Of a stretch of 64,000 bases of DNA, positions 25,035-35,575 are shown one piece after another. A program made the position numbers and the translations under genes. This stretch comes from Canna indica (lineage: Eukaryota > Streptophyta > Magnoliopsida > Zingiberales > Cannaceae): NCBI GenBank assembly GCA_034359265.1, contig CP136896.1:31064001-31128000 (forward strand). The letters are read 5' to 3'. The first letter of the stretch is position 1, and each line of letters starts with the position of its first letter. Under the pieces are notes generated by a model. That model was not told the DNA's origin. It ran no database searches and saw only the letters and a program-made list of their open reading frames with translations.

Positions 25035-26376
25035 GGATAAGGGTCATATTTGTTCCTAAAGTATTCGAAAATGTACAAATTTACCCTGAAATTATTTTTT
25101 TCAAAAATGCCCTCACCGTCCAAATATTAGGCCAAAAATACTACTACATATAACAGTTTGACATGTCAGCAAATGATTGCTTACGTGGCAATAATAAGAG
25201 TCATATTTGCACCTAAAGTATTCGAAAATGTACAAATTTACCCTTAAACTTTTTTTTAAAAAAAATATCATCGTCGTCCAAATTTTGGATCATATTTGCC
25301 CATAAAATATTCAAAAGGTATAAATTTGTCCTTAAACTTTTTATTTTTTGAAAAATATCCTCGCCGTTCAAATTTTGAGACAAAAATACCACTATTTGTA
25401 ACGGTTTGACAAGTCAGCAAATAATTGCTTATGTGGCAAATAAAATAAGCCACATTGGATTTTAAGCTGCCAACATGTAATACCCAATATATTCACAACC
25501 TAAATTAATTAGGGGCGACATATAGAGTTCATATGTATCCTAGCTTTTAGTTACAAGCAATTAAAACACGTGTCAAATTGAACGAGCTGGAAAGATAGCA
25601 AAAATAAGAAAAGAAAAATAAGGTAGCCCAACCGACTGCAAAAACTAGTTGGTTAAGGGGTGCTGCAAAAATTAGTCCCACCACTTCTTTGTAATATCCG
25701 AAATTTTTAAAATACTTATTTAATTATTTTAGCGGGATAATTTAATCGCGCGTCAAGATAGACCGGATGAAACGCCGAAGGACTTATATTGAAGATTGGC
25801 CTTTGCGCGAGAGCAAATTAATTCATCTAAGTTTGATTAGTCCTTAGATGGGTTGCTTGGTTCGAGACAAATTCGGAGGTCCGAACGAAACTCGAATCAG
25901 ACTTGTATTGGTTGAGTTATGGCTTGTTTTAGACTCAACTTAAGTTAAGGGGCACTTTGGTCTTTTTGGCGATTGGGGATTTAATATTTATATCTCATCC
26001 CTCAAGGGCGCTAGAGATTTTTGACCCAAAATTTGGACAGCGAGGACATTTTTCAAAAAATAAAAAGTTTAAGGGCAAATTTGTACCTTTTCGAATACTT
26101 TAGGGGCAAATATGACCCAAAATTTGGACGACGAGGGCATTTTTCAAAAAAAAAAAATTAAGAGCAAATTTATATTTTTTCGAATACTTTAGGGGCAAAA
26201 TATGACCCTTATCATTGCCACGTAAGCAATCATTTGCTGACTTGTCAAACTGTTACATGCAGTAGCAGTTTTGGCCCAAATTTGGACGGCGAGGGCATTT
26301 TTTGAAAAAGAAAAAAGTTTGAGAACAAATTTGTACTTTTTTGAATACTTTTGGATCAAACATGACTCTTATCCCT
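25035..26376. mobile_element. Fold-back element upstream of CSLD
   Basis: The left end begins GGATAAGGGTCATATTTG; the right end, read in reverse complement, begins GGATAAGAGTCATGTTTG. The arms hold several diverged copies of one module with blocks such as CTAAAGTATTCGAAAATGTA, a T-run, and GTCAGCAAATGATTGC. Copies appear at about 25041-25200, 25190-25455, 26015-26230 and 26215-26376, the last ones inverted. The middle (25460-26010) is unrelated, AT-rich and noncoding. It fits a non-autonomous MULE- or fold-back-type element, perhaps with nested insertions of its own kind. Confidence 0.72.
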
Positions 26377-26379
26377 ATC

Positions 26380-27675
26380 ATAAATATTGCTTGCAATTTG
26401 CCCGTTGGAAAGAGCCTCTTGATTAATCATCTGGATAACTGTTTGTGCATTGGATTCAATCAATATATAAGGAAATTGGATTTGCATAGCAAACTGCGCT
26501 TCATGTAGGATAGCCAAGGTTTCACATTTCATAGGAGAATTCGCTAGAACGATTACCTTAAATTAAGCAAAAACACATTTACCTCCTGCTTTCTCACAAC
26601 AATGCCAACCTCAGCAACCTCTTGATTCATTGAGGCATCACAATTGCTTTTAATCCAACTATTAAAGGGGGAATCCATTCAACATACTTGAATTGGCTAT
26701 ATTTTAACTCCTTAGATTGAGGACTATAAAAAATAATAGAACAAAAGCTCAGATAGTATTCAATTTTATTCAGGAGGCAAATAGTGGTAAGTTTTCTAGC
26801 ATTATGAACTAACTCATTATTTGAAAACCAAAGAAGCTACTAGCAATAAGACCCCTGAAGCCACATAAGGAATTGTTGGTTTAAGAAAACTGTAAGCTGG
26901 ATTCCCATTCATCATAATAATTCAAAAAGGAGGTCTGCATGCTTGAACCAATGACATTCCTGAAGCCAAAGAACAATTCATGGTACGATTTAAGAAATGG
27001 GCACCACGACCCAGAAATGTTTTGGTGTTTCAAGAAGGAATTGCATTTGGAGTGAGGACTCTTTGTTTTGACAAATGAAGGAGAATTAGTAAAGTAAGCC
27101 GGGACTCTTTTCGCACCCAGGGAAAAACTTTTAATTTCTAGATCATGTATGCCAGCCCACCCAAAGCTTTTGGGATGTAATAGTATCCCAAGAAATTAAA
27201 TGCATTCTATGTTTATTAGGGGAATCATTCAACAGGAAATTTGGCACCTGCTTATTAAGTTCATATCCTTACTAGACAACTAAAGCATGGATAAAAATAG
27301 AGTTTAAGACTAAGTTTATCAAACTAACTCTACCAGCTTGGGATAAGAAACCTATTTTCCAAGAAGCCAAATTAAGGGCCATTTTATCCTGTACAAATTA
27401 GAGGATTGAGGAGGAATCCTTCTTGGAGAGATTACAATCCTGTCCCAAGATAATGAAATGAGAACTTACCTTCAATCATACCTAACTTCACAAAAACCAT
27501 TTATTTCTTTGGTAAAAATTGAGGAATGCCTAGGGAAAAAGACCCGTAAGTTCTTAACATTCAATTTTTGTCTAGTAAAAGAATGATAGTGAGAAAAGAT
27601 CCTTAAGGGCAACCAGGGTCCTAGGATTAGCTTCAAAGGACATTAAAGTGTCATCAACAAACATAAGGTCGATAA
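26380..27675 (-). pseudogene. LINE ORF2 remnant, RT end to RNase H, left part
   Basis: Joining over the Copia-3 insertion, the minus strand gives a plant LINE reverse transcriptase: a GDLLSPFVYIL-like block, then LMFVDDTLMSFEANP, the F-V-D-D form of the active site, close to 27650. Further down, near 26400-26680, is an RNase H-like tail (RKQEV, CETLAILHEAQFAMQIQFPY, ILIESNAQTVIQMI), as in plant L1-type ORF2. The part between carries many stops. LINEs move by target-primed reverse transcription. The split by Copia-3 and a second copy at 47612-48070 help date it as older than both events. Confidence 0.72.
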
Positions 27676-27876
27676 TGTAGCATTTGATATCAAGAAGATA
27701 CAAGAAGGTGGTAAATAGAAATCAGCAGAAGTCAATTTCAAAATAATACTTAACGATTTATATACACATTCTGATAAAAGGGTAAAGGGAAAAGAAAAAT
27801 TATAATCATGCCATTAGCTAACCATTAACAACAATTAGCTATTTCTGATAACTAAGTATCAATAAAATACTCTACA
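27676..27876 (-). repeat. Copia-3 3' LTR
   Basis: Starts TGTAGCATTTGATATC, ends ATACTCTACA. Matches 32536-32733 along its length. The minus strand has a TATA-like TATATAAAT. Confidence 0.95.
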
Positions 27877-27890
27877 TCCCCCCTCAAGTT
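27877..27890 (-). promoter_or_regulatory. Copia-3 polypurine tract
   Basis: Minus-strand TTGAGGGGGGA directly beside the 3' LTR. Confidence 0.85.
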
Positions 27891-30840
27891 GAGGTCTGAT
27901 AACAATCGAAAAGACCCAACTTGGACACCAACTGATGAAACATTGGAGCACTTAATGCCTTGGTAAAGGAATCTGCAACCTGAGAAGAAGATGAAACATG
28001 CTGTGGATGTATAAAGCCTTCCTTAAGTTGTTCTCTAACAACGTGACAATCAATATCAAGATGTTTTGTACGTTCATGGAAAACTGGATTGGCTGCTATG
28101 TGCAATGCTGCTTGGTTATCATAATATAAAAGAATTGGTATAGGAAAACTGATCTGAAAATCCCTAAGTAAGAAATCCATTTCAACTCACAAACAGTCAT
28201 AACCATACTTCTATACTCTGCTTCAGTAGAAGATCTGGAGACTGTGGTCTGTTTCTTAGTTTTTCAAAAAATAAGAGTTGAATCTAGGAGAACACAATAT
28301 CCTGTTAAAGACTTTCGAGTATCAGAACATGAAGCCCAATCAACATCACAATAAGCTTCAAGTGTCATACTATTTGATGCTGGGAAAAACAAACCCATAG
28401 AAGGACATCCTTTTAGATATCTAAAAACATGAAGAAGTGCCTTTAAATGTATATCTGTAGGTGAATGAATAAATTGACTTAATTGCTGAGTTGCATAGGT
28501 CAAATCAGCTCTAGTAAACCCCAAATACAAAAGTTTTCCCACCATTGTACGATAATCTTGTGCTTTTTCACTTGACAAATGCTGACCTTGATTTGTTGAA
28601 AGTTTAAGACCCTTTTCTAAGGGTGTAGAGGCTGATTTTGCTCCCAAAAGTTCTGCACCTTGTATGAGATCAAGAGCATATTTTCTTTGATTAACATAAA
28701 TGCCTTGTTCAGATCTAGATATCTCCAATCCTAAAAAATACTTAGCTGTTTTCAGATCTTTGATAGTAAAATTCTGATCAAGAAATTGCTTGACTTCATC
28801 AATAGCATCACTAGAATTTCCTGTTATAAGTATATCATCTACATAAACCAGTAGAGCAAGAAAAATAGGTCCTTTATTAAAAGTAAAAAGACAACTATCA
28901 CTGACAGATTGTTGAAAACCAAAATTCTGTAATTTGATAGTTAATCTTGTGTTCCATTGTCTGAAAGCTTGTTTCAAGCCATACAAAGATTTGTTCAGCT
29001 TACAAACTTGCCCAGGTAATGCTTTATTGTATCCTACAGGAGGTGACATGTATACTTCTTCATCTAGAAAACCATGTAGAAATGCATTGTTTATGTCTAA
29101 CTGTTCCATTTGCCACTCATTAGCTGCTGATAAAGCAAAAAATACTCTAACAGTAATAACTTTAGCAACAGGTGAAAAACTATCATGGTAATCTATGCCT
29201 TCTATTTGGTTATAGCCTTTGGCTACCAACCTGGCTTTAAATCTGTTTATTGTACCATCTGGATTTCTTTTGATTTTGTAAACCCATTTGCATCCAATGG
29301 GTTTTTTATCAGGAGGTAAGTTAGTAATTTCCCATGTCTGATTTTTTTCCAAGGCCTCAAGTTCTTCATTCATTGCCTTTATCCACCCAGGATTAACTCT
29401 AGCTTGTAAGTAAGACTGAGGTTCTTGTACAACAGATATATTTGCAATAAAATTTAAGTGCTCACAAGTAAAATGTTCAGGTGAAATGTAAGGATAAGTA
29501 GGAGGTGTGTAACATGTATTGTTGTGACAAAATTTATTTGAACTGACAACATTCTTCATGTTATGATGTATGGAGTTTGAAATAAAATCATTCATCCAGG
29601 CTAGTTGTTTTTTGATTCTGTTACTTCTCCTTGGAATCATAGTATCAGTCTGTGGTGTAATGATTGAGGTAGGCAATGTATTTGTTGCTTCTAAACTGTC
29701 AGTATCAAATGTTCCTGATGATTGATTAGGTACAATACTATCTACCTCATTACTACTAGGACCAGGACATGTCATATTTTCTGAAACTGGTACAACTGGT
29801 AAAGGCAATGAAGTAGTAATATCAGAATTTTCAAGGTAAGCGAAAACATGTTCATGGAAATTGACATCCCTTGACACTATGACTCTCTTCATATCCATAT
29901 CATAGAGTTTATATCCCTTTTGTCCTGGTGAAAACCCCAGAAACACACAATGATGTGCTCTTGTTTCAAACTTATCTTGATGTGGTACAACAACAGTTGA
30001 ATAGCAAAGGCAACCAAAACTCTTTAAAATTTTGTAATCCGGCTCCTTTTGAAACAAAACTTCATAAGGAGTTTTCCATTCTAAAATATGTGTCGGCAAT
30101 TTGTTCAAGATATATGTAGCATGTAAAACAACTTCTCTCCAAATTTTTTTTGACAATCCAGATTGAAAAATCAAGGATCTTGCTATTTGTACGATTGACC
30201 TATGTTTTCTTTCAACAACCTCATTTTGTTGGGGTGTATATGCACAAGATTTCTGATGTACTATTCCTTGTTCGCAAAACAATTCTTTACACTCTCTGCT
30301 CAGGAATTCTGAACCATTGTCTGATCTTATTCCTTTGACAGTTTTTCCAAACTAATTTCTTATCATCAGTATGTACATCCTAAGGATTTGCACTACTTGA
30401 TGTTTGTTTTGCATTAAGTATATCCAGGTACACCTACTATAGTCATCAACTAATGTAAGAAAATAGTGAGCTCCTGTTATACTAGATTGAGCATAGGGCC
30501 CCCATACATCTACATGAACTAATTCAAAAACATGTGCTGAATTACTCCTACTAATTGGAAATATATTTCTTGTCTATTTTGCTAGAGGACAGATTTTGCA
30601 CCTTTTGCTACAAGGAATTTGATCACATTTAACAGTCTTTATATGTTTCATAACTACATTAGAAGGATGCCCTAATCTCTGATGCCAAACATAGACTTGG
30701 TCATCAGCTGTTTTATTGATGAAACAAGAATTATTATGTCTAAAATTCAAAGACATAACACTGTCAACATGTGTACAACTTACTGAAAAGGACCTATCTT
30801 CAAGAACATATAAGTTTCCAACCATCCTTCCAATTGCCAA
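27884..30840 (-). pseudogene. Copia-3 pol: integrase, reverse transcriptase, RNase H
   Basis: GAG-pre-integrase is at 30840-30574 (VYVWHQRLGHPSNVVM, later KRCKICPLAK). The integrase core around 30574-30282 has stops. A long block, 30282-28264, runs from the integrase end (YTPQQNEVVERKHRSI) through complete RVT_2 (IGCKWVYKIKRNPDG, QLDINNAFLHGFLDEEVYM, active site LLVYVDDILITG) to the RNase H start (LEAYCDVDWASCSDTRKSLTG). It stops where a tryptophan codon TGG reads TGA, at about 28264. A frameshift near 28165 precedes the RNase H end (LLYYDNQAALHIAANPVF, ADSFTKAL). RT residues appear intact; integrase and RNase H are broken. Confidence 0.93.
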
Positions 30841-30879
30841 CTTCTTTTCAGTCCTCAGGTCCCGTATAACACATAAATC

Positions 30880-32256
30880 CTAATGAAATATACAACTTAT
30901 TAAATTTTGTTTAGTTAACTTGCTAACTGACAACAAGTTATATCTAAAAGAAGGAATGAAGAGTACATCATACACAACTAAATCATGGTGTATCTTGATG
31001 TTTCCTATGAACTCAACATTTTTAACTGAACCATCAAGTAGATGTACTGTTGTTCTTCCATTTACTGGTTTCATATCTGTAAAATTTTCTTTTAAAGCTG
31101 AAATGTGATTTGTAGCTCCAGTATCTATGATCCAGCAATCATTACTCATTTTTAAATCAGTTAAAGCTTTGAATTCAAGGTTATATGCAAACTCTCCAAC
31201 TTGTACAAAATTCACATTATCACTGCTGTTCACTTGCTTCCCCTTCATATATTTCATCACCTCTTGTTGAATTAACTTTGAAACTGTTGATGAATTCCAT
31301 TGTGCATTTGGAGCTGCCATGTCTTCAAATGTGCTATCATCTAAAGGATTATTTACTAAGTTTGCTTGTCCTTTAGTTGGAATTCCATTCTTATGTTGTT
31401 TCAACTGTTTATACCAATCTGGATACCCATGTAACTTGAAACAAGTATCCTTTGTATGCCCCAAACCTTTACAGTATTCACACACCCTGTCATCTTTTTT
31501 ATTACTATCCTTTTTCTTATTGAAGCTTCCTTTATAACCTGCTGATTGTGTGTTTTTGGTTCCTTTGATGAACAAAGCATTATTTTCAGAATTCTCAGCA
31601 AAATTCATATGTACTGATCTTTGCCTTTCAATACTTAGAATCATAGAGTAGGCTTTACTAACTAAAGGCAAGGGATCAAGTACTAATATCTGATTCTTGA
31701 TATTATCATAAGAACTATTCAATCGCATTAAGAGCTGCATCAGTTTGTTCTGTGAGCTAATACTCATCATATTAACAGAAGTGCTACAGATACATTGAGG
31801 CAAAGGCTGTAGAACATTTAATTCTTCCCACAACTTCTTTAGCTGATTATGATATGCAACTACAGAAACATTACCCTGTTCCATTGAAGCTATTTTTCTT
31901 TGTATTTGGTATATTTGCGGCCCATTACTTATACCAAATTGTTCTTCTAAATCTATCCATAATTTTCGAGCTGAAGATGTGTAGATAAAGGTCTCAGCTA
32001 TATCTTTTGACATGGAATTTATAATCCATGAGCATACCATTTCATCTACTCTTTTCCACTTATCATAATTGTTATCTTCTTCACTTAATTCTGGTATGTT
32101 CCCATTTATAAACCCTAACTTGTTCTTTGCAGCTAGGGCTCGTTTAACAGATCTACTCCAGATCAAGAAATTACTATCAGTCAAAGGTACAGTGACAAGA
32201 ATCATACCAGGATTATCCGATCCTTGCAAAAACATGAAATCTTCAGTGTTCTGCAA
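30880..32256 (-). pseudogene. Copia-3 gag and protease
   Basis: A 458-codon open frame. It opens with a gag N-terminus (NPGMILVTVPLTDSNFLIWS), then the UBN2-type core (SWIINSMSKDIAETFIY, QIYQIQRKIASMEQGNVSV). A zinc knuckle region follows (CEYCKGLGHTKDTCFKLHGY), then the protease site WIIDTGATNHIS. It ends after YNLLSVSKLTKQN, at a stop that separates it from the GAG-pre-integrase block. This frame is intact but is cut off from pol, so the polyprotein cannot be made whole. The start ATG is inferred; the first Met lies about 270 bases from the primer-binding site. Confidence 0.93.
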
Positions 32257-32522
32257 CCTATTCGCTCCTCAATCTATAACACCTTGACCACCAACTGATA
32301 TATTCTCCATTTCACCAGCCCCTTTGTTTCTGATTTGAGCAAAGAAAACCCTCGATCTTGCAAGAAATTGACATCCGATGCAAATCATTCACTCCAGTCA
32401 GAAATTACTCTGCTCCAGCAATAAATCTCGCCGCTTCAGCAAGAAATCACGCTTTCGGAAAGAGATCTCGCCGCTCCAGCAAGAAGACAATAAGTACCAG
32501 CAATCATCCTCGAACCACCACC

Positions 32523-32535
32523 GGCTTTGATACCA
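32523..32535 (-). promoter_or_regulatory. Copia-3 primer-binding site
   Basis: Minus strand TGGTATCAAAGCC, complementary to initiator methionine tRNA with one change, directly beside the 5' LTR. The leader between it and gag (32257-32522) is purine/pyrimidine mixed and noncoding. Confidence 0.9.
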
Positions 32536-32733
32536 TGTAGCATTTGATATCAAGAAGATACAAGAAGGTGGTAAATAGAAATTAGCAGAAGTCAATTTCA
32601 AAATAATACTTACACGGTTTATATACACATATTGATAAAAGGGTAAAGGGAAAAGGAAAATTACAATCATGCCATTAGCTAACCATTAACAACAATTAGC
32701 TATTTATGATAACTATCAGTAAAATACTCTACA
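32536..32733 (-). repeat. Copia-3 5' LTR
   Basis: TGTAGCATTTG...ATACTCTACA, followed at once by the GATAA target duplication. Confidence 0.95.
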
Positions 32734-32738
32734 GATAA

Positions 32739-32936
32739 TCTGAAATGAACTTTTAAATTTGAAGGGAGAAAGTAATTCCATTTGCGCAACATGATTAAAT
32801 AAAATTATTAGGGTTTGTGCAACCAAAATATATACAAATGGAGATAATAGATCTCCTTAATACCTTTATAAGACATAAAAAAATCGCAACATATTTCCAT
32901 TAATGAGACATGCAAAGGAAGCTATAGACACACATG
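32739..32936 (-). pseudogene. LINE ORF2 remnant, right part
   Basis: It continues the reverse transcriptase upstream of the Copia-3 insertion, including the GDLLSPF-like block. It stops abruptly at CACACATG, where an LTR begins. The same boundary is found in the second LINE copy at 48070. Confidence 0.7.
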
Positions 32937-34037
32937 TGTTGGCCTAAGGTTTTCAATTTTGATCGTAATTGTAATGTATCAGGCAGTAGCCTTGTCGGTC
33001 GACCGGTCGGTCGATCGACAGAGGCCTGAAATAGGCAGTAAGGTTGGTGGTCGACCGAGCGGTCGACCGACCTGCATATAAGCCAAAGACGCAATCGCGT
33101 CGGTCGACCGAAGAAGAAATTGCGCGATCTTGCGTCTGGGCGGTCGACCCATCGATCGACCGACAAAAGAGAAAAATGAAATGGTCGAATGACCGGTCGA
33201 CCAGTCGGTCGACCGACCAATCGACCGACAGTCTGCAACGGATAGTTTTCTATCCGTTGAGCAGTCGTTTCTTCACGAGGGTATAAATACACCCTCATAT
33301 AATTAATTTAATCTTCTTCCCTGATTTCTTTAGATTTTATTGAGTATTTAAGAAGGGATTCAAGCCTTCCAAAGAAAAATTGAAGCGCGCTCTGCTACTT
33401 CCGCTAACACCTTCTTGCGCACACTCTGCTCCTCAACTCAAAAATTGACTTGAGCTATTCCCTCAGCGAGTTGGAGGTTCTAAGGCTATGAAAGGAGCAT
33501 TTACTATTGGTTTTATATTAAGCTCTTTTCAATTGTAATTTTATTGTTATTTTAACTATTTTATCTGTGCATGTAAAGACCTTGTGTTAGGTCTTATGTG
33601 GAAGTGGTATCCTTAGTGAAAAGGAGTAAAGCCACTTATGTAAACTTAGTGTTTACTAGGATTAGTTTAGTTGTCCCTTAGGGTTGAGGTGGAAGAGGAC
33701 TCTTGAAAAGAAGGCAGTGACTTCCTGTTGCGGAAGTGTCTTAGGTCGAGAGTGCGTCTCTTCGGTGAAAAGTCCTCTGTGTAAGGGAAACATAAATTAA
33801 TCTAGTAAAACTAGTTTGGAAATCCTAAGCGGGGTACTTAGGTAGTGGAGTAGACATTGGGGCCGAACCACTATAAATCTTGTATTTGCATTGATTTCTT
33901 ATTTGCTTTAATTGCTAAAATCATCGAATTGCAAATTGCCTAAACCAATCTAAGCAAATGATTAAAAGTGAATTTAGGCTAATCGAATTAGTAAACATAC
34001 TATTCACCCCCCCTCTAGTGTCGCCATTTCGCCTACA
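32937..34037 (+). repeat. Copia-type LTR (GGTCGACC family), plus strand
   Basis: Starts TGTTGGCC and ends GCCTACA, directly before a methionine tRNA primer-binding site. It holds a dense cluster of GGTCGACCG-type palindromes at about 33000-33235. It also shares body sequence (the AAGTCCTCT and CACTACCTAAG regions) with four other LTRs in the window. It is about 1.1 kb and shorter than the solo copy at 53941 because about 200 bp near its start are missing. The frame at 32900-33298 is palindrome-driven. Confidence 0.88.
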
Positions 34038-34420
34038 TTTGGTATGAGAGCGGGTTCGTAGATTGAGATTTCACCATCTCCTCTACAAACGTCTCTCGAT
34101 CGTAAAATGGCTCTAGTGTGTGTAGCGTCTATACCCCCTAGGTTCGATGAATCTAACTTTGGTCTTTGAAAGGGTAGAATGTACACCTTCCTAAACACTC
34201 AAGGTTTAGGTGTTTTTAATATGGATATGATAAAATACGTTGAACCTAAGAAAAATATGAATGCATGGACCCAAGAACAAATTAGCATGTTTGAGTTAAA
34301 TGCTAAAGAAACAAATTGCATATATTGTTCTTTGGGAAATAATATATTTGAAAAAATCATGCATTGAACTTCCGCATTTGATATTTGAGCTTGCTTAAAT
34401 GTATTATATGATTATGCTAA
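34038..34420 (+). pseudogene. Primer-binding site and gag start of a SIRE/Tork-like copia
   Basis: TGGTATGAGAGC at 34040 is a primer-binding site. A gag start follows (MALVCVASIPPRFDESNFGL), and after a stop the frame continues (KGRMYTFLNTQGLGVFNMD, then FELNAKETNCIYCSLGNN). Two positions where related gags carry tryptophan (TGG) are TGA here, near 34167 and 34388. The fragment ends where the inverted LTR at 34427 begins. Confidence 0.82.
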
Positions 34421-34426
34421 GACCCG

Positions 34427-35311
34427 ACGGAATAGCTCGAGTCAATTTTCGAGTTGAGGACAAGAGTGTGTGCAAGAAGGTGTTCGCGGACGTAGCAGAG
34501 CGCGCTTTAATTTTTCTTTGGAAGGCTTGAATCCCTTCTTAAATGCTCAATAAAATCTGTAAAAATCAGGGAAGAATATTAAATGAAGTATATGAGGGTG
34601 TATTTATACCCTCGTGAAGAAACAGCTGCTCAACGGATAGAAAACTATCCGTTGCAGACCACCGGTCGATTGGTCGGTCGACCGATTAGTCGACGGTCAT
34701 TCGACCATTTCATTTTTCTCTATGGTCAGTCGACCGACGGGTCGACCGCCTAGACGCAAGATCAAGCGATTTCTTCTTCGGTCGACCGACGCGATTGCGT
34801 CTTTGGCTTATATGCAGGTCGGTCGACCGCCAACCTTACTGCCTATTTCAGGCCTCTGTCGGTCGACCGAAGTAGCCACTGCCTGTTTTAGGTAGTGTTC
34901 GGTCGACCGACAAGGCTACTGCCTGATACCTCACCCTATTCGGTCGACCGCCCAGTCGACCGAATTTAGGCTGAGATTTGCTTCTTTAGCCGATTTTCTT
35001 CTGCGCTTCATTTCAGGGTTCCGGCTTTCAACAACCATCAACTTGGAGAGCTTTCATGTGATCTTTGAGCCCGTCCAATGCATCTTTGGTGCACTCGTCG
35101 TTCTTCGAGAAACTTCCGCGATGAACCCGAGCGCGACGATCAATGTCCTTCTGATTTCTGATTTCTTCCGATATTTTCGATCGAGGACATTGAACGCTAA
35201 TTGATATGGAACCTGACACATATTCTCAATGAAATCATTAGTCCCATGTTTGTTATCATCAAAACCATCAAAACCGAGATTAAGGCTAAGGTTGAAAACC
35301 TAAAGCCAACA
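34427..35311 (-). repeat. GGTCGACC-family 3' LTR, truncated
   Basis: Matches 40902-40000 in the same orientation, including the palindrome cluster at 34660-34965. Its outer end at 34427 is broken against the gag fragment of the oppositely oriented element. Confidence 0.85.
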
Positions 35312-35325
35312 ATCTCCCCCTTTTT
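35312..35325 (-). promoter_or_regulatory. Polypurine tract of the gag-only element
   Basis: Minus strand AAAAAGGGGGAGAT touching the LTR start. Confidence 0.8.
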
Positions 35326-35424
35326 GATGATGACAAACATCCATAAGAAAATATATTCATTTAAAGCATAGAGGATATCAACTAATGGATTTCTCGCCCT
35401 ATCAACATGCATATTTATATAATT

Positions 35425-35575
35425 AAACTCCCCCTATCTATATGCATGAATTTCCTATATTTTCCTCCCCTTTACCTATATGTTTCTCCCCATTTTAACT
35501 ATACATTTCTCCCCCTTATGACTATACATTTCTCCCCCTTATGACTATACATTTCTCCCCCTTTTGACATCAATC
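35425..35575 (-). repeat. Array of polypurine-tract-like repeats
   Basis: Three near-perfect 23-bp units plus two or three decayed ones. On the minus strand each has AGGGGGAGAAATGTATAG. The purine core repeats the core of the real tract 110-260 bp away. Confidence 0.75.

Larger units (their letters stand above)
27676..32733 (-). mobile_element. Copia-3, full-length Ty1/copia element with target duplication
   Basis: Two LTRs of about 200 bp bound the element. GATAA lies outside both ends (27671-27675 and 32734-32738). Primer-binding site, gag-protease, integrase, RT-RNase H and polypurine tract are all present in order on the minus strand. The short LTRs and a DTGATNHIS protease resemble the Ale/Ivana group, by family knowledge only. 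By eye the LTRs differ at about a dozen positions, so it is not recent. Confidence 0.95.

Noticed and set aside
32900..33298. Arg/Asp-rich frame through the GGTCGACC cluster
   Set aside because: Palindromes open frames on both strands; the same happens at 40158 and 54794 with different proteins.
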